A DNA stretch of 64,000 nt from Desulfobacteraceae bacterium. GTDB taxonomy: Bacteria; Desulfobacterota; Desulfobacteria; Desulfobacterales; SURF-7. Positions 45,530 through 53,390 of this stretch are shown here, in pieces. The number at the start of each line of letters is the position of its first letter. Within the stretch, counting starts at the first letter, position 1. The position numbers were made by a program, and so were the translations under genes. The notes beneath the pieces were generated by a model that saw only the letters and a program-made list of their open reading frames with translations, ran no database searches and was not told the origin of the DNA. The stretch is from contig QZKS01000074.1 of assembly GCA_003599865.1 (NCBI GenBank), positions 1 through 64,000 of the forward strand, given 5' to 3'.

Positions 45530-46455
45530 ACTATTTTTACTACCCGGGATGTTCTCTGGAAGGAACCGCACAGGAGTATGACGCTTCCACGCGGGCCCTA
45601 TTTGCCGCGCTGGGTGCGGATCTCACGGAAGTCGAAGGCTGGACATGCTGCGGTGCCGGAGCAGCGGAATCCGTGAGCCGTTTGCTTGCCCTGGCCTTGC
45701 CGGCGCGCAATCTGGCGTTGATTGAAAAAACCGGTTCGGACGCGGATCTCCTGGTTCCATGCAGTGCCTGCTACCTGAATCTGAAAAAAGCTGCTGAAAC
45801 CGTCAGGAGCGGGTCCGATACGGCCCGAAAAATCAATGAAGCCCTTTCCGTCGAAAACCTGTCCGTTTCCGGGAAAACCAGGGTCCGTCATCTTCTGGAT
45901 GTTCTGATTCGCGACATCGGACCGGAGGTCATTCATGGGCATACCGTATACCCTCTTTCCCGTCTTCGTGTCGCTCCTTATTACGGATGCCAGTGTCTCC
46001 GGCCCTATGCGGCTTTTGATGATCCGGAACGGCCCTGTTCCATGTCAGTCCTTCTTACCGCTGCCGGCGCAAGGATACTGGACTGGCGCATGGGCGGAAT
46101 CTGCTGCGGCGCATCGCAGACGCAGACAAAGCCGGAAAATGGGATACGGCTCACGGCAGCCATTCTGCGGGAGGCCCGGGAAGCGGATGCCATCGTGACC
46201 GTTTGCCCCATGTGCCAGATGAATCTTGCGGCCTTTCAGGCAGCGGCATCCCGCATGGACCCTCTGGTCAGGCCCGTTCCCGTTCTGTTTTTGCCCCAGG
46301 TTCTGGGGATTGCAATGGGCATTGATGCTTCCTTGCTGCGGCTCAACGCCAATCTTTCGGTTACCAGGGAATTTACGGAAAAGCTCATGGCAGACCGCGT
46401 TCCTGTTGCATATTCCCCCTTGAGAGTGGGAGTAAACAAATCATTCCCCCCTTGA
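45526..46455 (+). CDS. hdrB: Heterodisulfide reductase subunit B
   Basis: 309-aa catalytic subunit with two CCG domains. Motif 1 is TCCGAGAAESVS with SACYLNLKKA; motif 2 is ICCGASQTQTK with CPMCQMNL. In methanogens HdrB holds two noncubane [4Fe-4S] clusters that reduce CoM-S-S-CoB; sulfate reducers have no CoM/CoB, so a disulfide such as that of DsrC or another thiol carrier is the likely substrate. The final ~16 residues (from about SPLRVGVNKSFPP) are encoded by dispersed repeat DNA and the stop codon lies inside a repeat unit, so the native C-terminus has been replaced or extended. Confidence 0.88.
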   Translation: MNYFYYPGCSLEGTAQEYDASTRALFAALGADLTEVEGWTCCGAGAAESVSRLLALALPARNLALIEKTGSDADLLVPCSACYLNLKKAAETVRSGSDTARKINEALSVENLSVSGKTRVRHLLDVLIRDIGPEVIHGHTVYPLSRLRVAPYYGCQCLRPYAAFDDPERPCSMSVLLTAAGARILDWRMGGICCGASQTQTKPENGIRLTAAILREAREADAIVTVCPMCQMNLAAFQAAASRMDPLVRPVPVLFLPQVLGIAMGIDASLLRLNANLSVTREFTEKLMADRVPVAYSPLRVGVNKSFPP

Positions 46456-46559
46456 GGGGGAGTAAATAAAACATTCCCCCCTTGAGGGGGGCCTGGGGGG
46501 TGTTTCGTTTTTTCGATGCAAATATTACACCCCCCTTAATCCCCCCTCAAGGGGGGAAT
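46412..46559. repeat. G/C-run repeat cluster with long hairpin
   Basis: Three same-orientation copies of an ATTCCCCCCTTGAGGGGG-type unit start near 46412 (degenerate), 46443 and 46473, and an inverted copy spans 46527-46559. The copies at 46473-46503 and 46527-46559 are imperfect reverse complements over ~31 bp and would fold into a large hairpin with a T-rich loop. It may act as terminator or mRNA stabiliser between hdrB and the kinase gene. Related units probably recur elsewhere in the genome. Confidence 0.7.
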
Positions 46560-46621
46560 GCCATATGGCACAAATATAGGGGGGAATACCTATGGGGGGG
46601 TAACCCTTTGCAGGGGGAGAC

Positions 46622-48928
46622 ATGACCGGGAAAGAAAAACTGAAAAATATCTACCATCGCCTTCACCATAGCCTTGCGTCCAAGCTGATCGTGACCGTCG
46701 GTCTCACGTTGCTGCTGTCCATCTGTACCTGGGCCTATTTCAGTATTCAGTACCAGAAAGAGAAAATGATGAATGAGATTATTGCAGGCGGTGCAAGGCT
46801 TACCGATACGATAAAGCTGGGAACCCACTATGCCATGATGCTGAATTCCCGTGACGATATCAATCAGATTATCAAGAATATCGCCAAGCAGAAGGAGATT
46901 GAAAGCATCCGTATTTACAACAAGGAAGGACAGATCAAGTTTTCCAATACCGCTTCGGAAGTGGATCAGGTCACCAATATCAAAAATGAGGCATGCTATG
47001 TGTGCCATCGGACAGATCCGGCCCTGACAACCCTTGATCTCCATGAGCGGACCCGGATCATTGAATCCTCAGCCGGATACCGCCGTCTGGGGATTATCAG
47101 CCCGATCTGCAATGAACCCGGCTGCACCACCAGCGACTGCCATGTGCATCCGGAAGGGAAAAAGATCCTGGGCGCCCTGGATGTGGTCGTCTCCCTGGCG
47201 GAAACCGATCGGGAAATTCTGTTTTTTGAAAAAGGGATTATCGGTCTGGGGATTTTTGTGTTTGTATTGACGGCGCTTATTATCTCCGTTTTTGTTGTCC
47301 GGTTTATTGCCCGGCCGGTCCGCCTGCTGATTGACGGAACCCGTAAAATCGCGGCAGGCGATTATGTCAGCACCGTGAATCTGGATCAGAAGGATGAAAT
47401 GGGAGTGCTGGCATCGTCCGTAAACCGCATGGGCCGGAGCATTCATGAAAAGCAGTCTGCATTGAACCGGCAACGCTATGAATATCAGAATTTTTTTGAA
47501 CAGGTTCCCTGCATCATCACGGTTCAGGATCATGATTTCAAGATTCTGCGATACAACCGGGAGTTTGCCGAAAGATTCAATCCCCGAACCGATGAATACT
47601 GCTATGCCGCATACAAGGGCCGTTCCGAAAAATGTCCGGACTGCCCTGTGGAAAAAACATTTCAGGACGGGCAATCCCATGTGGGTGAGCAGACCGGTTT
47701 GAACCGGGATGGAACCATGACCTACTGGCTGGTCCGGACATCTCCGATCCGGGATGAGGAAGGCCGCATCATTGCGGCCATGGAAATGAGCCTGGATATC
47801 ACCAAGCACCGGCAGCTCGAAGAAAAACTGGCCGCTTCGGAAAAAAAGTACTATGCCATTTTCAACAACATTCCGAATCCGGTATTTGTATTGAACCGGG
47901 ACAGCCTGGAGATCCTGGACTGCAACGAAAGCGTCAGGACCGTATACGGCTATGACAAGGCGGATATCATCGATACCTCGTTTCTGCGGCTTTTCCAGAA
48001 TGGTGACCCGGTAGCTTATGAACAGGAGATCCGGGAAAAATCCGTGATGAACAAGCTCAAGCATATCACCAAGGACGGAAAAACCATTTATGTAAATATC
48101 CGGATTTCCCCGTCGGAATATGACGGCCAGAAGGTGTTTCTGGTGACCTCCAGCGATATCACCAAGAGGCTGGAAACCGAGCAGCAGTTGATGCATGCCG
48201 GCAAGATCGCCACCCTGGGCGAGATGGCGACCGGCGTGGCCCACGAGCTGAACCAGCCCCTTTCGGTCATCAAGACCGCCAGTTGTTTCTTCATGAAAAA
48301 AATCGAACGGAAGGAACATTTTGAAGAAGACGTCCTTCATACCATGCTGGAAAAGATCGACCGCAATGTGGACCGGGCCACCCGGATCATCAACCACATG
48401 CGGCAGTTCGCCAGGAAAACCGAACAGGATTTGAAAAAGGTGGATATCAACCGGGTAATGGAAAGCGCGTTTGACATCTTCAGCCAGCAGCTGAAAATCA
48501 GGGGGGTGGAAACCGTGTGGGAGATCGACGAACACCTCCCGATGATCATCGGCGATGCCGGGCGTCTGGAACAGGTGTTGATCAACCTGCTGCTGAACGC
48601 AAGAGACGCCATTGAGGAAAAGGAGAAGCGGATCGATCCGGATGACCTGACTTCCGAAGCCTGGGAAAAGAAAATATATCTGCGATCCCGGTTGGAAGAT
48701 CAAAAAGTCATTGTGGAAGTGGAGGACACCGGCCAGGGCATACCGCCGGATATCCAGGACAAGATTTTTGAACCGTTTTTTACGACCAAGGAAGTCGGCA
48801 AGGGAACCGGACTCGGGCTTTCCATCGGGTATGGCATTGTCAAGGATTGCGGAGGGGATATCCTTGTAAAGTCAACACCTGGAAGCGGCGCCTGCTTTAC
48901 GCTTCTTTTTCCGGCAGTGGAAAGATGA
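46622..48928 (+). CDS. Histidine kinase with c-type heme motifs in its extracytoplasmic sensor domain
   Basis: 768-aa membrane sensor. Helices ~22-40 and ~205-227 enclose a ~165-residue extracytoplasmic domain holding CYVCH (125-129) and C168-x4-C173-H174 (CTTSDCH), both able to bind c-type heme. HAMP (~228-280), two PAS domains (~285-400, the first with CPDCP cysteines; ~410-525), HisKA with GVAHELNQPLSV and a HATPase (EDTGQGIP, GTGLGLSIGYGI) follow. It should sense periplasmic redox state. It is downstream of hdrB and just before a receiver-kinase gene. Candidate phosphodonor for the receiver inside the HdrA fusion, unproven. Confidence 0.86.
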   Translation: MTGKEKLKNIYHRLHHSLASKLIVTVGLTLLLSICTWAYFSIQYQKEKMMNEIIAGGARLTDTIKLGTHYAMMLNSRDDINQIIKNIAKQKEIESIRIYNKEGQIKFSNTASEVDQVTNIKNEACYVCHRTDPALTTLDLHERTRIIESSAGYRRLGIISPICNEPGCTTSDCHVHPEGKKILGALDVVVSLAETDREILFFEKGIIGLGIFVFVLTALIISVFVVRFIARPVRLLIDGTRKIAAGDYVSTVNLDQKDEMGVLASSVNRMGRSIHEKQSALNRQRYEYQNFFEQVPCIITVQDHDFKILRYNREFAERFNPRTDEYCYAAYKGRSEKCPDCPVEKTFQDGQSHVGEQTGLNRDGTMTYWLVRTSPIRDEEGRIIAAMEMSLDITKHRQLEEKLAASEKKYYAIFNNIPNPVFVLNRDSLEILDCNESVRTVYGYDKADIIDTSFLRLFQNGDPVAYEQEIREKSVMNKLKHITKDGKTIYVNIRISPSEYDGQKVFLVTSSDITKRLETEQQLMHAGKIATLGEMATGVAHELNQPLSVIKTASCFFMKKIERKEHFEEDVLHTMLEKIDRNVDRATRIINHMRQFARKTEQDLKKVDINRVMESAFDIFSQQLKIRGVETVWEIDEHLPMIIGDAGRLEQVLINLLLNARDAIEEKEKRIDPDDLTSEAWEKKIYLRSRLEDQKVIVEVEDTGQGIPPDIQDKIFEPFFTTKEVGKGTGLGLSIGYGIVKDCGGDILVKSTPGSGACFTLLFPAVER

Positions 48929-48931
48929 AAT

Positions 48932-50071
48932 ATGGAAATTGCTGAAAAAATACCCTTGCTGCTGGTGGATGATGAAGAGGACATCCGCGACGTGCTGGAG
49001 CTTGTTCTGACGGATCTGGGTTATGCTGTTTTTACCGCCCCGAACGGTGAGGTCGCCCTCCGGATATTCAAGGAGAAACGCCCTGAAATCGTGCTCACCG
49101 ATATCAAGATGCCCGGTATGGACGGTGTGGAACTGCTGCGGCAGATCAAGCAGGAAAGCCCCGGCACGGAAGTGATCATGATTACGGGTCATGGTGATAC
49201 CAGTCTGGCCATCAAAAGCCTGAAACACGAGGCCATTGATTTTATCCCGAAGCCCGTTAACGATGAGGTTCTGGAGGTTGCCCTGAAGCGGGCTATGGAT
49301 AAAATTGATATGCGCCGGCAGATGGCTGAGTATACCCGGAATCTGGAAGCCCTTGTCCGGGAAAAGGCGGAAATGCAGGATCATCTGACCTCGCTCGGTC
49401 TGATGATCGGCTCCATCTCCCACGGGGTCAAAGGGCAGCTTACCCGGCTGGACGCCGGTCTGTATGAACTCAAGACCGCTCTTCAGAAAAATGATCCGGT
49501 CCTCATGGCTGAAGGATACCGGATTGTCGAAGGCTCTGCTGGCCGCATCAAAAAAATGGTGCTGGATATTCTGTTTTACAGCAAAGAGCGGGACCTCAAG
49601 ATGGAAACGGTGCGATTGATTGATTTTACCAGGGATGTCGCGTCGGTGATTGAATCCAGGGCTGCCGGATCGGATATTGCCTTTCACGCCGCATGCGATG
49701 AATCCGCCGGAGATGCGGTCCTGGACCCCGAGCGCATCCATTCCGCCCTGGTGAATATTCTGGAAAATGCCGTTGATGCATGCGCGGAACACACATCTCA
49801 AAAAGCAAAACGCATTGATTTCACGGTCAGCTCAGAGAACGGTCATATCTGTTTCCGGATTCAGGACAATGGCGTGGGCATGAACCGGGAAACCCGTGAC
49901 AATATCTTCAACCTGTTCTTTTCCGCCAAAGGCAAAAAAGGAACCGGCCTCGGCCTGTTCATTGCCAACCGCATTATCCGTCAGCATGACGGCACCATCA
50001 CCGTTGACTCAACCCCTGGAAAAGGCAGTGAATTTATCGTGCGCATCCCCAAAATCACCCCAAACCGGTAG
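48932..50071 (+). CDS. Receiver-histidine kinase (no sensor domain)
   Basis: 379-aa protein. A receiver domain with D57 (IVLTDIKMPGMDG), T85 and K107 is followed by a linker helix, a short dimerisation region with His164 in GSISHGVKGQL, and a HATPase (QDNGVGM, GTGLGLFIANRI). The His region is an atypical HisKA with GVKGQ in place of the usual EINNPL-type run. Soluble. It lies 3 bp after the heme-motif kinase and probably receives phosphate from it, then passes it on, for example to the receiver in the HdrA fusion. That link is inferred from position. Confidence 0.85.
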   Translation: MEIAEKIPLLLVDDEEDIRDVLELVLTDLGYAVFTAPNGEVALRIFKEKRPEIVLTDIKMPGMDGVELLRQIKQESPGTEVIMITGHGDTSLAIKSLKHEAIDFIPKPVNDEVLEVALKRAMDKIDMRRQMAEYTRNLEALVREKAEMQDHLTSLGLMIGSISHGVKGQLTRLDAGLYELKTALQKNDPVLMAEGYRIVEGSAGRIKKMVLDILFYSKERDLKMETVRLIDFTRDVASVIESRAAGSDIAFHAACDESAGDAVLDPERIHSALVNILENAVDACAEHTSQKAKRIDFTVSSENGHICFRIQDNGVGMNRETRDNIFNLFFSAKGKKGTGLGLFIANRIIRQHDGTITVDSTPGKGSEFIVRIPKITPNR

Positions 50072-50091
50072 TTTAAAATTTTTATAATAAA

Positions 50092-50108
50092 TTCTGTATA
50101 TTACAGAA
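50092..50108. promoter_or_regulatory. Palindrome next to promoter, candidate operator
   Basis: TTCTGTA, three bases, TACAGAA: a perfect 7-bp inverted repeat ending 4 bp before the -35 at 50113. The position suits an activator or repressor site. No cognate regulator is identified. Confidence 0.4.
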
Positions 50109-50112
50109 AATA

Positions 50113-50141
50113 TTGACACCCCGGCAAGTTTCCCATATGGT
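50113..50141 (+). promoter_or_regulatory. Sigma-70-type promoter for zinc-ribbon gene
   Basis: TTGACA at 50113-50118, a 17-bp spacer and TATGGT at 50136-50141, ending 51 bp before the start codon at 50193. Confidence 0.55.
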
Positions 50142-50192
50142 CATCTGAAAAGCGGCAAAAGATCATTAACATGCATGAAAAAGGAGCAATCA

Positions 50193-50513
50193 ATGTCCGA
50201 AAGAGCGATCATTAAAGTCAATATTGAGGATCTTCATTTTGAGGAAAAAAACAGAAAACAGCTGGAAAAACTGCGCGCCGAAGTCCTGAAAGAGACGAAC
50301 AAGGCCTATGCCGATGAGCATAAAAATCATTGCTTCCGATGTGGCACGCACAGTCTGGTAGAGATCAAGCATGGAAATGTGCAAATCGATATGTGCATCA
50401 ACGAAGGGTGCGGTGCGGTCCACCTTGATCCGGGCGAATTGGAGAAACTGCTGGAAAGCGAAAGAGGGGTTTTCGGAAAAATCAAAACCTCTGTTTTTTC
50501 CGTATTTAAGTAA
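50193..50513 (+). CDS. TFIIB-type zinc-ribbon protein
   Basis: 106-aa protein. The N-terminal half is charged and helical; the C-terminal half has CFRCG and a second knuckle CINEGCGAV followed by HLDPGELEKLL, the pattern of the bacterial zf-TFIIB family. Zinc binding is likely; the role is unknown. ATG at 50193 follows AAGGAG; an in-frame ATG at 50175 overlaps that RBS and is less likely. It has its own candidate promoter at 50113-50141. Confidence 0.8.
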   Translation: MSERAIIKVNIEDLHFEEKNRKQLEKLRAEVLKETNKAYADEHKNHCFRCGTHSLVEIKHGNVQIDMCINEGCGAVHLDPGELEKLLESERGVFGKIKTSVFSVFK

Positions 50514-50550
50514 GAACCTGCCCCATCATCGGGTATGGAGAGGCCAATGT

Positions 50551-50596
50551 GCGGAGTGATGCCGGAGGCGTTCCGGCAGACCGGCATCACATCCGC
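50551..50596. promoter_or_regulatory. Strong RNA hairpin upstream of flavoprotein gene
   Basis: GCGGAGTGATGCCGG pairs with CCGGCATCAC-A-TCCGC, a 15-bp stem with one bulge around a 15-nt loop. The loop contains TCCGGCA, which can instead pair with TGCCGGA inside the left arm, so two exclusive folds exist. There is no U-tract, so simple termination is unlikely. It lies 127 bp before the next start codon. Confidence 0.45.
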
Positions 50597-50722
50597 TGCC
50601 GATTTCATCGCATACGCCAGATCGGAATCACATCATTAAATTGGTAATGACAGGAACGGGGTGGTCTGCGCCTACGGGTTTCGGAGCGTAGAAAGGAAAC
50701 AGGAAAACAGCAGGAGCAAAAC

Positions 50723-51424
50723 ATGACAGCAAAAAACGTAAAGGTCAAGATTTTGGGCATTGTGGGAACCCCGATCAAAAACGGAAACTGCCAATTCCAA
50801 CTGGAGGCGGCCTTAAAACAGGCGGAAGACACCGGCCAGGCCGTCACCGAGATGGTTCACCTGCGCGACTACAAGTTTTCCTTCTGTATCGGATGCGACA
50901 AATGCATGCGCAACATTCATAAGATTCAGGCAAAGGTCGGCCATGACGTGTCCCCGGTTCCCATAGAAGGATACAACTGCTCCATCAAGGACGACATGGA
51001 GATCCTTCACGCGAAGATGACGGAGGCGGACGGGATCATCCTCATGGCGCCGGTTTATATTGCTTCCATTCCCGGTCAGGTCAAAACCTTTATTGACCGC
51101 TGCCGAACCTTTGTTCATGACTTCCGCCTGCAGGACAAGGTGGCAACAGCCATGACCGTCGGCTTTTTCCGGAATGCCGGACAGGATACGGCACTGGACC
51201 TGATGCGGACCTCGCTTTCCGCCCTGGGGCTCAATATCGTCAGCTTCGGAGCCGCCGCTGTTTCCACCCGGGACGGCCTCGGCGTTCCCATCCGCGAGAC
51301 CCGGTTCGGTGTCCAGGAAGATTTTGCCGGCAGCGTGATGATGAGCATCGCCGTCAAAAGGCTTGTCCGGATGGCCGTCCTGATCAAGGCCGGGAAAATG
51401 GCCCTGGAGGAGGCGGAAAAATAA
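50723..51424 (+). CDS. Iron-sulfur flavoprotein / NADPH-dependent FMN reductase family
   Basis: 233-aa flavodoxin-fold protein. GIVGTPIKNGNCQ near the N-terminus is the FMN-phosphate loop, and CIGCDKCMRNI (~54-64) gives cysteines for a [4Fe-4S] cluster, as in the Isf family. The segment LMAPVYIASIPGQVKTFIDR (~116-135) is typical of the family. Such proteins transfer electrons from ferredoxin to oxygen species or small acceptors in anaerobes. RBS GCAGGAG precedes ATG. The gene appears monocistronic, followed by a TIR-bounded repeat. Confidence 0.82.
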   Translation: MTAKNVKVKILGIVGTPIKNGNCQFQLEAALKQAEDTGQAVTEMVHLRDYKFSFCIGCDKCMRNIHKIQAKVGHDVSPVPIEGYNCSIKDDMEILHAKMTEADGIILMAPVYIASIPGQVKTFIDRCRTFVHDFRLQDKVATAMTVGFFRNAGQDTALDLMRTSLSALGLNIVSFGAAAVSTRDGLGVPIRETRFGVQEDFAGSVMMSIAVKRLVRMAVLIKAGKMALEEAEK

Positions 51425-51446
51425 TGAGATGAAAATAATGATGAAA

Positions 51447-51610
51447 TCGTAAAAAGTCTCATCTCCGTCATGCCGGACCTGATCCGGTACCCAGAAGATT
51501 CTGAAATTACTTGATATCACTATGGGTGAGCTTGGCGGCTTGATAAACAGCACTACGTTTCTGACTTTCGGCAGAATGACGAAGAAACAATAAATTTTGA
51601 CTTTTTACGA
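51447..51610. repeat. Intergenic repeat with 12-bp terminal inverted repeats (copy 1)
   Basis: Bounded by TCGTAAAAAGTC (51447-51458) and its exact reverse complement GACTTTTTACGA (51599-51610). Inside, CGTCATGCCGG near the left and CGGCAGAATGACG near the right form a second, imperfect inverted pair. No coding capacity. A shorter relative is at 59459-59575. Confidence 0.6.
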
Positions 51611-51688
51611 AAGATCAGCACAGATGATATCATAAAAATAAAAGCTGCTGAAAGAATAGTTACCATATCTCTCTGGAGAATAGCGAAC

Positions 51689-52134
51689 ATGAGCGACCAA
51701 TTCTTTAAGGAACCGATTCTGAATTCACCATATGAATATCCGGCAAGGCATTGGGAGATTGATGAAGAAGGACAGCCAACGCAAAAGATTACGGAAAAAA
51801 GGCGGTGTGCCCTATAAATACGGATCGGAGATGCGGACCTATTTACCTGACTTTATAGTTCTGGTGGATGACGGATGGGAAGACCCTTTGAATCTGATTG
51901 CCGAAATCAAGGGATATCGCCGTGAAGATGCCAAAGAAAAAAACCACCATGGAAACTTACTGGATCCCTGGGATCAATAACAACGGGCATTATGGTCGCT
52001 GGGCCTTTGCCGAGTTCACGGAAGTATATCAGATCGAATCCGATTTTCAGGCCAAGGTGGAAGCAAAATTTCATACCATGATTGAACAGTCTTTGCAGAA
52101 AAAGGCAGACGCCCATGCCGGCAAGACAACATAA
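51689..52134 (+). pseudogene. Remnant of a type III-like restriction endonuclease
   Basis: Pieces of one gene in three frames. From 51689: MSDQFFKEPILNSPYEYPAR then HWEIDEEGQPTQKI, which looks like the N-terminus of a large Res-type endonuclease, stopping at 51817. From ~51810 another frame gives YGSEMRTYLPDFIVLVDDG and NLIAEIKGYRREDAKEK, the C-terminal nuclease-like segment, ending at 51980. A third frame continues TMETYWIPGINNNGHYGRW to 52134. The ~800-residue helicase core is missing. So a large internal deletion plus a frameshift near 51925 has destroyed it. Confidence 0.72.
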
Positions 52135-53278
52135 GGTTTTTATCAGCAGTGTTCAGAAGGAGCTTGCAGAAGAACGGCGGGCGGTAAAGGAGTTCATCAC
52201 CCGGGATCCTCTGTTGAGCCGTCTTATCTCACGTGTGTTTCTGTTTGAAGATATTCCGGCCAAAGACCGCCTGCCGGATGATATCTATCTGGATGAGGTC
52301 GGCCAGTGTGATATTTTTCTGGCGATTTTAGGCAATCAGTATGGGTGGAAAAATTCGGATGGGAAATCACCCACGGAGATGGAGTTTGACCATGCTACCC
52401 AGACCAATCGTGAACGACTGGTTTTTGTAAAAGGAGATGATGACAAGACGCGTGAACCGGAGATGGCAAAACTGATAAGCCGGGCAGGCCGTCAGGTCAC
52501 CAGACGTCGCTTTATCGACACCCCCGGATTGATCCGTGAAGTATATGCCGGTCTGGTTGAAAGCATGGAACAGCGCGGAAAGATCCGGGCAACACCCTTC
52601 GATGACAGCTTATGCGACGGCGCCACCCTCAAGGATATCGACAATCAGGAGATAAAGACCTTTGTTGAAACCGCCGAATCCGTCGGGCGGCTGACACTCA
52701 AAGGATCGCGCTCCCCTGTCAATACGGTGGCTCACCGGAACTACCGCAGCAATGGATTTGTTCAGGTGTTTGTTTTTGCAGATCGTGTGGAGGTGTGGAA
52801 CCCCGGTGAACTGCCTTCCGGACTGACACCGGAAATGCTGCGGGAACCCCATGGACCGATTCCGAGAAACCCCTTGATTGCTGAACCCCTGTTTCGGGTG
52901 AAATATGTCGAAAAAGCTGGAACCGGCACAACCGATATGATTTCCGATTGCCGGCAGGCCGGACTCCCGGAGCCGGATTTTGAGCAGCGGGGGCCCCACT
53001 TCGTTGTGACCTTATGGCGGGATTGGCTGACCGACTCTGTCATGGATGAACTGGGCTTGTCAGATCCGGAGCGAAAACTTGTTTCTCTCCTGAAAGTCCG
53101 GGGCAGTATCGGCAATAAGGAATACCAGGAGGCATTCGGCGTATCCAAACCAACCGCTTCCCGGCACCTTGATGCTCTCGCCGGCAGGGGTATTTTAACT
53201 AAGGTTGGAACCACGGGAAGGGGAACTTATTACAGGATTTCGCGTAAAGGGCTCATAAAGGGCTCAAAGGGCTCATGA
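52115..53278 (+). CDS. DUF4062 / ATPase-like protein with internal deletion
   Basis: ~387-aa protein. The N-terminus is DUF4062 (KVFISSVQKELAEERRAVKE, FLAILGNQYGW), a TIR-like domain found in defence genes. The C-terminal part matches the RecG-like ATP-binding region (NTVAHRNYRSNGFVQVFVF, GTGTTDMI) and a winged helix (GVSKPTASRHLDAL). The region between, near residue ~200, where this family normally has an AlbA_2-type domain, seems to be missing although the frame is kept, so the product is probably inactive or altered. The start ATG at 52115 lies inside the restriction remnant. The stop codon falls in the first unit of a 38-bp tandem repeat. Confidence 0.62.
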   Translation: MPARQHKVFISSVQKELAEERRAVKEFITRDPLLSRLISRVFLFEDIPAKDRLPDDIYLDEVGQCDIFLAILGNQYGWKNSDGKSPTEMEFDHATQTNRERLVFVKGDDDKTREPEMAKLISRAGRQVTRRRFIDTPGLIREVYAGLVESMEQRGKIRATPFDDSLCDGATLKDIDNQEIKTFVETAESVGRLTLKGSRSPVNTVAHRNYRSNGFVQVFVFADRVEVWNPGELPSGLTPEMLREPHGPIPRNPLIAEPLFRVKYVEKAGTGTTDMISDCRQAGLPEPDFEQRGPHFVVTLWRDWLTDSVMDELGLSDPERKLVSLLKVRGSIGNKEYQEAFGVSKPTASRHLDALAGRGILTKVGTTGRGTYYRISRKGLIKGSKGS

Positions 53279-53390
53279 CCGGTAAAGGGCTCATAAAGGG
53301 CTCAAAGGGCTCATGACCGGTAAAGGGCTCATAAAGGGCTCAAAGGGCTCATGACCGGTAAAGGGCTTATAAAGGGCTCAAAGGGCTCAT
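53245..53390. repeat. 38-bp tandem repeat, 3.8 copies
   Basis: Units at 53245-53282, 53283-53320 and 53321-53358 are identical, and a partial fourth runs 53359-53390 with one change (CTT for CTC). Each unit contains three nested AAAGGGCTCA words. The first unit encodes the C-terminus of the DUF4062 protein. Copies touch each other with no spacers, so it is not a CRISPR array. Likely formed by slippage. Confidence 0.9.

Noticed and set aside
46566-46582. TGGCACAAATATAGGG as a sigma-54 promoter for the heme-motif kinase
   Set aside because: The -24 box is good, but the -12 position is GG and not GC.
47069-48703. 544-aa minus-strand open frame
   Set aside because: Antisense to the heme-motif histidine kinase; no domain recognised.
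53245-53390. CRISPR array
   Set aside because: Repeat units are contiguous with no spacers and no cas genes are present.
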